From Candidatus Poribacteria bacterium (GTDB lineage Bacteria > Poribacteria > WGA-4E > GCA-2687025), in NCBI GenBank assembly GCA_002687025.1, contig NYZG01000398.1, forward strand, positions 1-16,447: a stretch of DNA of 16,447 nucleotides, in the 5' to 3' direction. The position numbers and the translations under genes are program-made. The notes under the pieces are model-generated. The model saw only the letters and a list, made by a program, of their open reading frames with translations. It did not search any database and was not told the DNA's origin. Below are positions 1-7,240 of the stretch, one piece after another. Numbering within the stretch: position 1 is the first letter of the stretch; each line of letters opens with the position of its first letter.

Positions 1-1011
1 GGGTTCTCGGACGTCACGGCCGCGGCGGGGCTCGCGGATCCCACGAGCAAAAGCCTCGGCGTCGTCGCTTTCGACTACAACGGGGACGCCCGCCAGGACC
101 TGTTCGTCTCAAACGACACGGAGCCGGACAAGCTCTACGAGAACCTCGGCGCCGGCGAGTTCGAGGAGATCGGGATGCTGGCCGGCGTCGCCTTCGACGA
201 GAGCGGGATCGCGCGGGCGGGCATGGGCGTCGACGCTGCGGACTTCGATCGGTCCGGGCGCCCAAGCCTCGTCGTCGCCAACTTCGCGAACGAGATGATC
301 AGCCTGCTGCACAACGAGGGGAATGACCTGTTCATCGATGTCGCCGCGCCGACGCAGTTGGGGTCCGCCTCGTTCCTGACGCTGGCGTTCGGGTGCTTCT
401 TCTTCGACGCCGACGCCGACGGCTGGCAAGACCTGTTCGTGGCGAACGGGCACGTCGAGAACGACATCAACTCCGTGCAGGAGAAGGTGCACTACGAACA
501 GCCGCCGCACCTGTTCCGCAACATGGAGGGTGGGACGCGGTTCGAGGATGTCGCGGAGTCGGCCGGGTTGACGACGGCCATGGTCGGGCGAGGCGCGGCG
601 TACGGCGATCTGGACGGCGACGGCGACCTGGACATCGTGGTGACGTCCAACGGTGGGCGCGCCCGCGTGTACCGGAACGACAGCGCTCCCGCGAACCTCC
701 TGCGCGTCCGGCTGCGCGGCGATCGGTCGAGCGCGGACGCCTTTGGCGCCGCCGTCACGGTCGTCACGTCCGACGGCGAGCAGATCCAGAGCGCGCGCGC
801 CGGCGGGAGCTACTGCTCGCATAGCGAGGCGACGTTCACCTTCGGCCTCGGCGCCGAGGAGGTCGCGACGCGCGTGGATGTCGGGTTCCTGTCGGGTAGG
901 TACTACAGCTACAAACGCGTAGCGGCCGGGCAGACCGTCGAGATCGCCGAGGCGAAGGGCCTCACCCGACAGTGGGACTTCGAGGCCCCTAGAACGCCGC
1001 GTTCGCCATGA
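1..1011 (+). CDS. CRTAC1-like FG-GAP/VCBS repeat protein with C-terminal ASPIC/UnbV domain (5' partial)
   Basis: The frame is open from base 1, so the start lies outside the window; 336 residues are visible. Four calcium-binding beta-propeller loops of FG-GAP/VCBS type can be read: DYNGDARQD (residues 25-33), DFDRSGRPS (81-89), DADADGWQD (136-144) and DLDGDGDLD (203-211). Each is followed by a hydrophobic strand and usually by N (LFVSN, LVVAN, LFVAN). From about residue 232 the sequence fits an ASPIC/UnbV domain: NLLRVRLRG, then GGSYCSHSE and TFTFGLG. This architecture is known from CRTAC1-like exported proteins, usually extracellular or outer-surface, binding calcium and of mostly unknown function. 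The missing N-terminus probably holds a signal peptide and more repeats. The last 23 bases overlap the 3' end of the convergent peptidase gene. The family call is firm; the biological role is not known. Confidence 0.9.
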   Translation, partial: GFSDVTAAAGLADPTSKSLGVVAFDYNGDARQDLFVSNDTEPDKLYENLGAGEFEEIGMLAGVAFDESGIARAGMGVDAADFDRSGRPSLVVANFANEMISLLHNEGNDLFIDVAAPTQLGSASFLTLAFGCFFFDADADGWQDLFVANGHVENDINSVQEKVHYEQPPHLFRNMEGGTRFEDVAESAGLTTAMVGRGAAYGDLDGDGDLDIVVTSNGGRARVYRNDSAPANLLRVRLRGDRSSADAFGAAVTVVTSDGEQIQSARAGGSYCSHSEATFTFGLGAEEVATRVDVGFLSGRYYSYKRVAAGQTVEIAEAKGLTRQWDFEAPRTPRSP

Positions 1012-2227
1012 ACTCGGCGTAGATCTTTGCGGTCTGGACAAGGTCGGGGATCTGCACTCGCTCGTTGGCTCCGTGGGCCCCCTGTCCGCGCGGGCCGTAT
1101 CCCACGCCCGGCTTGCCGCCCTGCACCAGGAAATGCAGGTCGGTGAATCCCGTCGTGACGCTGTATTTGACCGGGCTCCTGCGGATCGTGCGCACGGCGC
1201 GCCCAAAAGCGGCGGCGAATGGGTGCTCGTGGTCGACCTGGCATGGCTCGATGCCCAGCGTCCGGCGGACCTCCACGCGGAGATCCGGGATCGCGGCGCA
1301 GGCGTCGGCGATGGCGCCGCGGAGCTCACTCTCGGCGGACTTGAGCGTCTCGTTGGGGAGGATGCGGCGGTCGATGGTGAACGTCGCGCGTGCCGGGACG
1401 GTGTTTTCCTTGTCGCCCTCGGTCCCCCCGAAGACCCCGCCCATGTTGATCGTCGGGCGCCGTGAGGCGCCGCTCGGGGTCGTGAAGGCGCGCGTAGGCT
1501 CTGCGAATGCGTCGTTCAGCCCGCGCAGCCTGAGGGCCAGCTCCGCCATCTTCTCGAATGCGTTCAGGCCGTTCTCCGGCCGCGAGGCGTGGGCCGCCTT
1601 GCCCCGCACGGTGATCTCCAGCCACAGCACGCCATTGTGACCGCAGCCGATACCGAGGCCGGTCCCACCCTCGCAGTTCACGATATAGTCGGCGTGGATA
1701 TGTCCGTGCTTGGCGATATAGCCCGCGCCGAGGTCGCCGCCGATCTCCTCGTCGGCGGTGAAGGAGCACTCGACGTTGAACGCCGGCTCGACATCGCACC
1801 GCTGTAGCGCTTCGATCGCCATCAGCGTCGCGGCGATGGCGTCCTTCATGTCGTCGGAGCCGCGACCGTAGAGCCACCTGCCCTGGATCGCCGGGTCGAA
1901 GGGATCGCGCGACCATTCCTGCGATACCGGCACGACATCGTAGTGCGAGTTGAAGTGCACGGTCCGCGCCGCCCCCACGTCCCAGCGGGCGATGAGGTTC
2001 AGGCGCGGAAACTCGTCGGCATGCGGCACGACCCGGATCGCCTCGTCCGTGGGCACTTGGAGGACTTCCGTCGACATCGAGAGCGCGGCGCACTTCGCCT
2101 GGAGCAGGTCGACCATCTGCGCGTAGTTGCGGCCTGGCGGGTTGACGGTCGGGACCCGCACAAGCTCCTGTAGCGTGGCGCAGAGGCCGTTGGCGTTGGC
2201 CTGAATGTACTTGGCGTGCTGTGCCAT
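989..2227 (-). CDS. M20 family metallopeptidase (ArgE/DapE/CPG2-like amidohydrolase)
   Basis: The protein has 412 residues, normal for the family. It is a predicted cytosolic di-zinc hydrolase cleaving an amide bond of an N-acylated amino acid or small peptide. Visible metal and catalytic motifs are SHYDVVP (H95, D97), GRGSDDMKD (bridging D126), TADEEIGG (base E160, metal E161), NCEGG (E186) and a C-terminal GQGAHGANE (H385). The central part, GKAAHASRPENGLNAFEKM, is the typical start of the dimerisation domain. The ATG at 2227 has an AGGA 7 bases upstream. It follows the toxin gene on the same strand by 25 bases, so it could be read from the same transcript, though a functional link is not evident. 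The signature cannot separate acetylornithine deacetylase, succinyl-DAP desuccinylase and carboxypeptidase G2-like enzymes. No arg or dap gene is nearby, so I give no symbol. Confidence 0.9.
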   Translation of the reverse strand: MAQHAKYIQANANGLCATLQELVRVPTVNPPGRNYAQMVDLLQAKCAALSMSTEVLQVPTDEAIRVVPHADEFPRLNLIARWDVGAARTVHFNSHYDVVPVSQEWSRDPFDPAIQGRWLYGRGSDDMKDAIAATLMAIEALQRCDVEPAFNVECSFTADEEIGGDLGAGYIAKHGHIHADYIVNCEGGTGLGIGCGHNGVLWLEITVRGKAAHASRPENGLNAFEKMAELALRLRGLNDAFAEPTRAFTTPSGASRRPTINMGGVFGGTEGDKENTVPARATFTIDRRILPNETLKSAESELRGAIADACAAIPDLRVEVRRTLGIEPCQVDHEHPFAAAFGRAVRTIRRSPVKYSVTTGFTDLHFLVQGGKPGVGYGPRGQGAHGANERVQIPDLVQTAKIYAEFMANAAF

Positions 2228-2252
2228 GGACGTGTCCTGGTAGGTTGGGCGG

Positions 2253-2699
2253 CTATACGGCAGCCGTCGGGTCGATGACGCTCATGCCCTCGACGCGGGC
2301 CACGTCGCACATCTGCCGGTCCGCGGTGACCAGCGTCACAGGCTCGGGAGCCAGCACCGCCTGGACCGACAGGGCCGACGCGATCTGGACGGCATCATAG
2401 CCCCGCACCGCGTGTCGTTCCGCGAGCGACGCCGCGAGAGTGATGACGGCATCGGTGACGCCGAGGAGCCCGTATCCGTTCTCCGCTTCGGAGCGGAAGA
2501 GGCCGATCGCGGCCGACACCTGCGTCTCGGTCAGGCGGCCGGACCTCCCCTGCCTGCACACGGCAGCCACATACTCGACGACGGTGACGTGGGATATGTG
2601 CGAGTCGGAGTCGGCCGTCAAGTCACGCACCCGTTGCGATCCGGGCTCCGTGACGTATCGCTTCACCACCGCGCTCGTGTCGAGGAAGATGACGCCCAT
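2253..2699 (-). CDS. vapC: PIN-domain ribonuclease, VapC-like toxin
   Basis: The product is 148 residues, the usual size of a single PIN domain. It carries the acidic active-site set of this Mg2+-dependent RNase family: D7 in FLDTSAVVKRY, E42 in TVVEYVAA, D102 in RGYDAVQIA and D127 in VTADRQM. Hydrophobic strands flank each of these. The ATG at 2699 directly follows the stop codon of the upstream small gene with no intervening base, the usual arrangement for translationally coupled antitoxin-toxin pairs. VapC toxins cleave specific tRNAs or rRNA when released from the antitoxin; that role is inferred from the family and the target cannot be told. The M20 peptidase gene follows 25 bases downstream. 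The PIN call is firm; toxin activity is inferred. Confidence 0.87.
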   Translation of the reverse strand: MGVIFLDTSAVVKRYVTEPGSQRVRDLTADSDSHISHVTVVEYVAAVCRQGRSGRLTETQVSAAIGLFRSEAENGYGLLGVTDAVITLAASLAERHAVRGYDAVQIASALSVQAVLAPEPVTLVTADRQMCDVARVEGMSVIDPTAAV

Positions 2700-2960
2700 C
2701 TACTCTCTGTTCTTGGTAACCGTTTCGGCCATTGTCTCGCCGGTCATGACAGGCGGGTCGTACCCGTCGAAATCCCTGGGCAGCGTGCCAGTGGCCGCGT
2801 GGACGAGGAGGCCCGCGTCACGCAGCTTCTGGCGACGCGCTTCCCTTGCCGCCTGGCCGTTCCGCGCCACGAGGTCGCGTAGCGCCTCGCAGGCGGCCGC
2901 GATATCGGTTTCCGGCAACTCGCGGACGAGCGCCTCTAGATCAGCTCGCGATACGGCCAT
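2700..2960 (-). CDS. Putative antitoxin partner of the PIN toxin
   Basis: This is an 86-residue acidic protein immediately upstream of and abutting the PIN-domain gene. I start it at the ATG at 2958-2960, which has a GGAG 8 bases upstream. The open frame continues upstream to 3074, but that part would run through a palindrome and has no good ribosome site. The N-terminal half (MAVSRADLEALVREL through LRDLVARNGQAAREARRQK) looks helical and charged. The C-terminal half (GTLPRDFDGYDPP onward) looks extended and acidic, as in antitoxins that wrap a PIN toxin. I do not recognise an AbrB, RHH, Phd or HTH DNA-binding fold with confidence. Its antitoxin role rests on size, gene order and zero spacing to the toxin. 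Confidence 0.72.
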   Translation of the reverse strand: MAVSRADLEALVRELPETDIAAACEALRDLVARNGQAAREARRQKLRDAGLLVHAATGTLPRDFDGYDPPVMTGETMAETVTKNRE

Positions 2961-2990
2961 ATTGCACGCTCCAATCTTGCGCCAGCGGCG

Positions 2991-3008
2991 CGTGTGCGCT
3001 GGCACACG
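2991..3008. promoter_or_regulatory. Perfect palindrome upstream of the toxin-antitoxin pair (candidate operator)
   Basis: CGTGTGC (2991-2997) and GCACACG (3002-3008) form a perfect 7-bp inverted repeat with a 4-base centre. It lies 31-48 bases upstream of the antitoxin ATG on the minus strand. An overlapping inverted repeat, GCCAGCG (2981-2987) and CGCTGGC (2997-3003), shares bases with it. Toxin-antitoxin operons are normally autoregulated by binding of the complex to such a repeat at the promoter, so an operator is the natural reading. It also lies about 100 bases upstream of uvrC on the other strand and might influence that gene. Confidence 0.5.
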
Positions 3009-3081
3009 TACCTTAACACAAGCTTGACGCCGCAGGCGACCGAGCGTACATGGGGCGTGGATGCCGACCACCACGGCGCCG

Positions 3082-3087
3082 TATAAT
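3082..3087 (+). promoter_or_regulatory. Candidate -10 box for uvrC
   Basis: There is an exact TATAAT, rare in such GC-rich DNA, 19 bases upstream of the uvrC start codon. At an 18-base spacing the -35 position reads TGGATG (3058-3063), a poor match, so this promoter is only partly supported. A leader of about 12 bases would still contain the GGAGGG ribosome site. A separate TTGACG at 3024-3029 has no good -10 partner. Confidence 0.4.
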
Positions 3088-3106
3088 GCCGGGGTCGGAG
3101 GGGATC

Positions 3107-4939
3107 ATGGCGTACGAGCATCTAAAGTCCACGTTGGCGAACATGCCGCCGTCACCCGGCGTGTACCTGATGAAGGATCGCGCGGGGACGGTGCTGTACG
3201 TCGGCAAGGCGAAGTCCCTGCGCAGCCGCGTGCGATCTTACTTCCAGGCGTCCAACACGCCCCACGCGACCACCATCGGCGCCCTGCTGCCCCACGTGCA
3301 GGAGATCGAGGTGCTGCACGCGTCCAGCGCCGTCGACGCGCTGATCCTCGAGAACAACCTCATCAAGCAGTACCAACCGCGGTACAACATCAAGCTCAAG
3401 GACGACAAGCGCTACCCGTACATCCGCATCAGCATGGACGATCCCTATCCCGCCATCTCCGTGACGCGCAACGTCGAGCAGGACGGCAGCAAGTACTTCG
3501 GGCCGTACGTCCACGCGGGGGCCACACGCGAGACGCTGAAGCAGCTCACCCGTCTGTTCCCAATCCGCACGTGTGCCCTGCAACTCAAAGAGGCGGGCAA
3601 TACGCACCGCGTCTGTCTCGATTACCACATCGGCCGCTGCCCCGGGCCGTGCGCCGATCTCGTGTCGCTTGAGGACTACTCGGACATCGTCGACGACGTG
3701 ATGCTGTTCCTGGGCGGGAAGACCAAGGCGCTCGTCGATGAGCTGAAAGCGCGCATGGCCAGGGCGGCCGAGGAGCTCGACTATGAACGAGCCGCCGTCC
3801 TGCGCGACCGTATCGACGCCGTCGAGCGCGGCACGCATCAGCAGCGCATGGACTCCGTGAGCGACGAGGACTACGACGCTGTCGGCTGCGCCGTGGTGGG
3901 CGGCATGGCGTGCGCGCAGGTGCTGATGATCCGAGGCGGCAAGCTCGTCGAACGGGAGCATTTCTTCCTCACCGAAGTGGACGCCGCGGACGTGGGCGCG
4001 GTGCTGTCGGCCTTCGTGCCGCAATACTACGCCGAGGCGTCGTTCGTTCCGCCGACGGTCGTGCTGGAGAGCGCGCCGGACATGCACGAGACGATTGAGG
4101 CGTGGCTGTCGGAGAAACGCGAGGGACGCGTGACGCTATACGTCCCGACCCGCGGCCGGAAGCACGACATGGCGGAACTGGCGTCGCGGAACTCCGAGAC
4201 GATCCTCAAGCAGCGCGAGGTGAACGTCGTCGGGAACGCCGGCGAGAACCCGGCCCTGCGCGAGCTCATGGGCATCTGCAACCTGGACCGGATGCCGGCG
4301 CGCATCGAAGCGTACGACATCTCCAACTTCGGCGCCGACATCATCGTCGGGTCGATGGTCGTGTTCGAGGACGGCGTCCCCGCGCGGTCGGAATACCGCA
4401 GGTTCCGCGTGCGCGACATTCAGGGGCCCGACGACTACGCCGCCATGAAGCAGGTCATCACGCGTCGATTCTCGCGCGGCATCGCCGAAGGAGCTGTGAT
4501 GCCGAACCTGATAATTATCGACGGCGGCAAGGGACAGTTGGGAGCCGCCTCCGACGCGCTCATCGACGTGGACTATGTCCAGCAGCCGCGTTTCGGCCTG
4601 GCGAAGCGGTACGAGCACATCTTCCTGCCCGACGGATCCGACGCCATCATCCTGAGCAAGCAGAACCCCACGCTGCACCTCGTGCAGCATATCCGCAACG
4701 AGGCCCACCGGTTCGCGGTCAACTACCTGCGTCGGCTGCGAGACAAACGCATGACGCAGTCGGTTCTCGACGAAATCCCCCATGTGGGCGACCGTCGGAA
4801 GCAGGCCCTGCTGCAGCATTTCGGGGATATCGACGGCGTGCGGCAGGCGTCGCTGGACGAACTGCTGGCGGTGCGGAACATCACGCGACCCGTGGCGCAG
4901 CGTATCTTCAAGCACCTGCACGATCGGCAGCCCGGGTGA
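3107..4939 (+). CDS. uvrC: UvrABC system protein C (excinuclease subunit)
   Basis: UvrC is the dual-incision nuclease of nucleotide excision repair, acting in the cytosol with UvrA and UvrB. The protein has 610 residues, the normal length. Order of parts: an N-terminal GIY-YIG nuclease with G18-V19-Y20, Y31-V32-G33 and E82 in LILENNLIKQYQPRYN; a UVR domain at about 208-243 for UvrB contact (AEELDYERAAVLRDRI); a C-terminal RNase H-like nuclease with D404 (EAYDISN), D472 (IIIDGGKGQ) and H534 (RNEAHRFA); and tandem helix-hairpin-helix at the end (IPHVGDRRKQALLQHFG). I chose the ATG at 3107 because GGAGGG stands just before it and the family N-terminus starts there; the frame is open back to 3050 without a ribosome site. 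Its stop lies within a hairpin shared with the convergent dacB-like gene. Confidence 0.97.
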   Translation: MAYEHLKSTLANMPPSPGVYLMKDRAGTVLYVGKAKSLRSRVRSYFQASNTPHATTIGALLPHVQEIEVLHASSAVDALILENNLIKQYQPRYNIKLKDDKRYPYIRISMDDPYPAISVTRNVEQDGSKYFGPYVHAGATRETLKQLTRLFPIRTCALQLKEAGNTHRVCLDYHIGRCPGPCADLVSLEDYSDIVDDVMLFLGGKTKALVDELKARMARAAEELDYERAAVLRDRIDAVERGTHQQRMDSVSDEDYDAVGCAVVGGMACAQVLMIRGGKLVEREHFFLTEVDAADVGAVLSAFVPQYYAEASFVPPTVVLESAPDMHETIEAWLSEKREGRVTLYVPTRGRKHDMAELASRNSETILKQREVNVVGNAGENPALRELMGICNLDRMPARIEAYDISNFGADIIVGSMVVFEDGVPARSEYRRFRVRDIQGPDDYAAMKQVITRRFSRGIAEGAVMPNLIIIDGGKGQLGAASDALIDVDYVQQPRFGLAKRYEHIFLPDGSDAIILSKQNPTLHLVQHIRNEAHRFAVNYLRRLRDKRMTQSVLDEIPHVGDRRKQALLQHFGDIDGVRQASLDELLAVRNITRPVAQRIFKHLHDRQPG

Positions 4940-4963
4940 CCTAGTTCGCGGGTCGCCCGGGCT
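4929..4963. terminator. Strong hairpin spanning both stop codons of convergent genes (bidirectional terminator candidate)
   Basis: Arms AGCCCGGGTGACC (4929-4941) and GGTCGCCCGGGCT (4951-4963) pair over 13 bp with a single G-T wobble around a 9-base loop. The left arm carries the uvrC TGA and the loop carries the PBP4 gene stop. No T-run follows on either strand, so it is not a classic intrinsic terminator, but a GC-rich hairpin at a convergent junction fits termination or 3'-end protection for both transcripts. Confidence 0.6.
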
Positions 4964-6314
4964 CCAGGGCCTGCACCAGCGCCGGCGGCGGCGGTTCCCA
5001 TCCCGTGTCCACGGCATCGAGATGATCCCACACGGCGCGGAGCAACTCCTCCTGAAAGCTCAGGACGACCTGCCTGCGATCGTACGTGTGGGGCGCGTTG
5101 TAGTTCACGAGTATCGAGAACACGACGACGCGATCCTCGTCGCGCCGCATGTACCCCGACAGCGCCAGGCTGCCGCGTATCCAGCCGGTCTTGGCGTGGA
5201 TGGCCCCGGTCATCGGCCCCTTGTCGAGACGATGCGCCAGGGTGCCTCGCCGCCCTGAGATCGCCAGCGATCTCAGGAACGGGCCGCCACGCGGGTGCTT
5301 GGACATCGCCCGGAGGAGCGACGTCACGGTCGCCGCGGACGCGCGGTTGCCGCCGTTCTCCGCGCGCGCGAGGCCGGAGCCGTCCAACTGTGTGAAGCCG
5401 TCGAGAGACGCACCGGCAGCATCCAACGCCACACGGACGGCTTCGGCGGCGCCGTCGAAGCTGCCGCGTCCATGGAATTCAGCTCCCAAGGTCTTGAAGA
5501 GGTGCTCGGCCAGGTAGTTGTCGCTCTCCGCGTTGGTCTCGCGCAGTACCTTCTCCAGAGGCCACGGGCACTCATGGCGGCAGATGGAGGTGAATTCGGG
5601 CGGCTGGACTTCGCGGATCCCCGCACGGCGCGCTCTTTCCACCTTGACGCCCCTCTTACGCAGGCCGCGCACGAGGAAGTTCGTCACCGTCGCGATCGGA
5701 TCGCCAGTGGTCGAGTAGACCGACGACCGACCCCGCCTGATGCGCACGAGACCCCGCGCATACGGGAGACCCGACACCGGCGCGGAGTACCGCCTTCTGA
5801 GCTGGTTGCGTGGCCAGTCGGGGTGCTGGTACGCCGCGTCGAAGTAGCGGGCGTCGATTACCAACTGGTCGACGGCGTCGATGCGGCGTGCCTCGAGGGC
5901 CTCGGCGACCTGGTCGAGGAAGTGGTCCGGGTACGAATACCCGTCGATGATGTGGAACGTCGCGTCGCCGTGACCGATGATCCACAGGCTGCCGTCCTCC
6001 CATCGCGCCTCGGTGCGCCAGCGATAGTCGGGCGGGAGCGAAACGGCCGCGGCCGCGGTCGTGAAGAGCTTCGTGTTGGACGCGAGCACGAACGGCTCGT
6101 CCGCGCGGTGGGAGTACATCCCCGCGCCGGACACGTCCTCGATCGCGAGGCCGACCGCGACCCCGCCATTCAGCATGGTCTCGACCATGGGGCCGATGGC
6201 GCGACTCAGCTCGCCCATGGGTGGCAGCTCCGCAATGTCATCTGTCGCCTTCGAATGCCACGCCGTGGCGAGAGTCACACAGACGCATGCGGCGAGTATA
6301 TGTCGGTAACGCAT
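4941..6314 (-). CDS. dacB: PBP4-family (S13) D-alanyl-D-alanine carboxypeptidase/endopeptidase
   Basis: This is an exported low-molecular-weight penicillin-binding protein of 457 residues that trims peptidoglycan peptides. All three serine-transferase motifs are present: S79-N-T-K82 (LASNTKLFTT), S264-D-N266 (AESDNYLAEH) and K375-T-G377 (HAKTGWIRG). The long insert between the first two motifs is typical of S13. The N-terminus MRYRHILAACVCVTLATA is a signal peptide. I chose the ATG at 6314, with AGAGG about 5 bases upstream, over an in-frame GTG at 6329 that has no proper site. The gene ends one base after uvrC and shares its hairpin. Near the C-terminus, RVVVFSILVNY is the usual strand after KTG. 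The C-terminal tail is proline-rich. The symbol is used in the broad family sense. Confidence 0.92.
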   Translation of the reverse strand: MRYRHILAACVCVTLATAWHSKATDDIAELPPMGELSRAIGPMVETMLNGGVAVGLAIEDVSGAGMYSHRADEPFVLASNTKLFTTAAAAVSLPPDYRWRTEARWEDGSLWIIGHGDATFHIIDGYSYPDHFLDQVAEALEARRIDAVDQLVIDARYFDAAYQHPDWPRNQLRRRYSAPVSGLPYARGLVRIRRGRSSVYSTTGDPIATVTNFLVRGLRKRGVKVERARRAGIREVQPPEFTSICRHECPWPLEKVLRETNAESDNYLAEHLFKTLGAEFHGRGSFDGAAEAVRVALDAAGASLDGFTQLDGSGLARAENGGNRASAATVTSLLRAMSKHPRGGPFLRSLAISGRRGTLAHRLDKGPMTGAIHAKTGWIRGSLALSGYMRRDEDRVVVFSILVNYNAPHTYDRRQVVLSFQEELLRAVWDHLDAVDTGWEPPPPALVQALEPGRPAN

Positions 6315-6344
6315 CCGCGCCTCTTCCACCCTCGCGAGCGTCCC

Positions 6345-6421
6345 GGCGGCCCGCGCGTCGTCGCGCGTGAATGGATACGCGTGGCGCCGTGATGCCGTGA
6401 CACCTGGCGGCCCGCGCGTCG
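6345..6421. repeat. 16-bp direct repeat in the divergent promoter region
   Basis: GGCGGCCCGCGCGTCG occurs at 6345-6360 and again at 6406-6421, in the same orientation, 61 bases start to start. Both copies lie between the divergent dacB-like and cytochrome c genes (6315-6544). They could be two binding sites for one regulator or a remnant of a small duplication. Low-complexity GC-rich sequence weakens the case. Confidence 0.5.
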
Positions 6422-6446
6422 CCTCGCGCTCCCGCCAGGTAGGGCG

Positions 6447-6476
6447 TTGCGCGTGCGATGCGCGGCCGCCTATACT
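6447..6476 (+). promoter_or_regulatory. Sigma-70-type promoter for the cytochrome c gene
   Basis: TTGCGC (6447-6452), an 18-base spacer and TATACT (6471-6476). Transcription would start at about 6483. The leader then holds a possible hairpin (6497-6516) before the ATG at 6545. The position of the -10 box rules out the longer open frame beginning at 6458 as the main product. Confidence 0.5.
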
Positions 6477-6496
6477 GCGCCGCGCTGATCCCGCAT

Positions 6497-6516
6497 GAAG
6501 CCACGAATCGTGCTTC
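6497..6516 (+). promoter_or_regulatory. Small leader hairpin before the cytochrome c gene
   Basis: GAAG-C-CACG (6497-6505), loop AAT, then CGTGCTTC (6509-6516): an 8-bp stem with one bulged C. It sits in the predicted 5' leader, about 28 bases before the start codon. No known riboswitch is recognised; it may only affect RNA stability. Confidence 0.25.
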
Positions 6517-6544
6517 GCTCATTCACGGGAAGGAACAGCCCAAG

Positions 6545-7159
6545 ATGAGACACCGATCCCGTCTGGTCTATCTGGCATTCGGTGGATTGTGCGTCGCTGT
6601 CTGCTGCGGCTTCGCGCTGCTGGCTCTGTCGCCCGCGTCCGCGCAGCGTAGCGAGGACGTGCTCGCTCGCGGCGAATACCTCGTGACCATCTTGGGATGC
6701 GACGACTGCCACACCCCCAAGAAGATGGTGGATGGCCAGCCCATGCCCGACATGACCCTCCGTCTGTCAGGCCATCCAGAGGGGGCGCCACATCCCACGT
6801 GGACTCCCCGGGACGTCATGGAGCGACACGCACTGTTCCTTGGCGACCCCAACATGACAGCGTGGGCGGGGCCGTGGGGGGTGAGCTTCTCGCCCAACAT
6901 CACGCCCGATGAGGAGACCGGCATCGGCGAGTGGACCGAGGAGGCGTTCGTCCAGGGGTTGCGCACTGGGAAGCATCAGGGCCAGCCGAACGGCCGCCCG
7001 ATACTGCCGCCCATGCCGTGGCAGGGGTACGGCAAACTCACCGACGGCGATATGCACGCCATATGGGAGTACTTACGAACGGTGGATGCGGTCAGCAACA
7101 CCGTGCCATCTCCGGTTCCGCCGCCCGGCCCGCCCCCCGGCCCGCGGCCGGGAGAATAG
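6545..7159 (+). CDS. Exported mono-heme c-type cytochrome
   Basis: This 204-residue protein begins with a signal peptide (RHRSRLVYLAFGGL, then a hydrophobic run to ASA-Q at about 33-34). One heme-binding motif is present: C52-D-D-C55-H56. M157 in LPPMPWQGYGKLTD is the likely axial methionine, followed by the typical last helix DGDMHAIWEYLRTV. Such cytochromes carry electrons in the periplasm. The last 15 or so residues are proline/glycine-rich (PVPPPGPPPGPRPGE) and look unstructured, as in tethers or interaction tails. I chose the ATG at 6545, with AGGA 10 bases upstream, because the signal peptide starts there. The next gene encodes a putative copper lipoprotein, suggesting a redox pair. The partner oxidoreductase is not in the window. 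Confidence 0.88.
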   Translation: MRHRSRLVYLAFGGLCVAVCCGFALLALSPASAQRSEDVLARGEYLVTILGCDDCHTPKKMVDGQPMPDMTLRLSGHPEGAPHPTWTPRDVMERHALFLGDPNMTAWAGPWGVSFSPNITPDEETGIGEWTEEAFVQGLRTGKHQGQPNGRPILPPMPWQGYGKLTDGDMHAIWEYLRTVDAVSNTVPSPVPPPGPPPGPRPGE

Positions 7160-7170
7160 GTCGACGTGTT

Positions 7171-7199
7171 GCGCAGGCCGTGGACGCCGCGGCCTGCGC
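7171..7199 (+). terminator. GC hairpin after the cytochrome gene
   Basis: GCGCAGGCCG (7171-7180) and CGGCCTGCGC (7190-7199) form a perfect 10-bp stem with a 9-base loop, 12 bases after the cytochrome stop codon. There is no T-run. It may end or attenuate transcription between the cytochrome and lipoprotein genes, or stabilise the upstream message. Confidence 0.5.
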
Positions 7200-7240
7200 C
7201 CCGCCCGAGAAACAGGCCCAACGCACCGCGACTCCCACGC

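Noticed and set aside
109..1329. A 406-codon open frame on the minus strand.
   Set aside because: It runs antisense to the FG-GAP/ASPIC gene and in another frame of the M20 gene, both of which have clear motifs. Long antisense frames are common in GC-rich DNA, and its product is low-complexity and Arg/Ala/Val-rich.
3024..3052. TTGACG with a downstream TACATG as a uvrC promoter.
   Set aside because: The -35 is good but the -10 matches only three of six positions; the exact TATAAT at 3082-3087 is nearer the start codon.
3152..4087. A 311-codon minus-strand frame inside uvrC.
   Set aside because: It is antisense to the conserved GIY-YIG and UVR regions, and its composition is that of a shadow frame.
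5295..6392. A 365-codon plus-strand frame across the dacB-like gene.
   Set aside because: It is antisense to a PBP4-family gene with all three active-site motifs; it has no signal, domain or good start.
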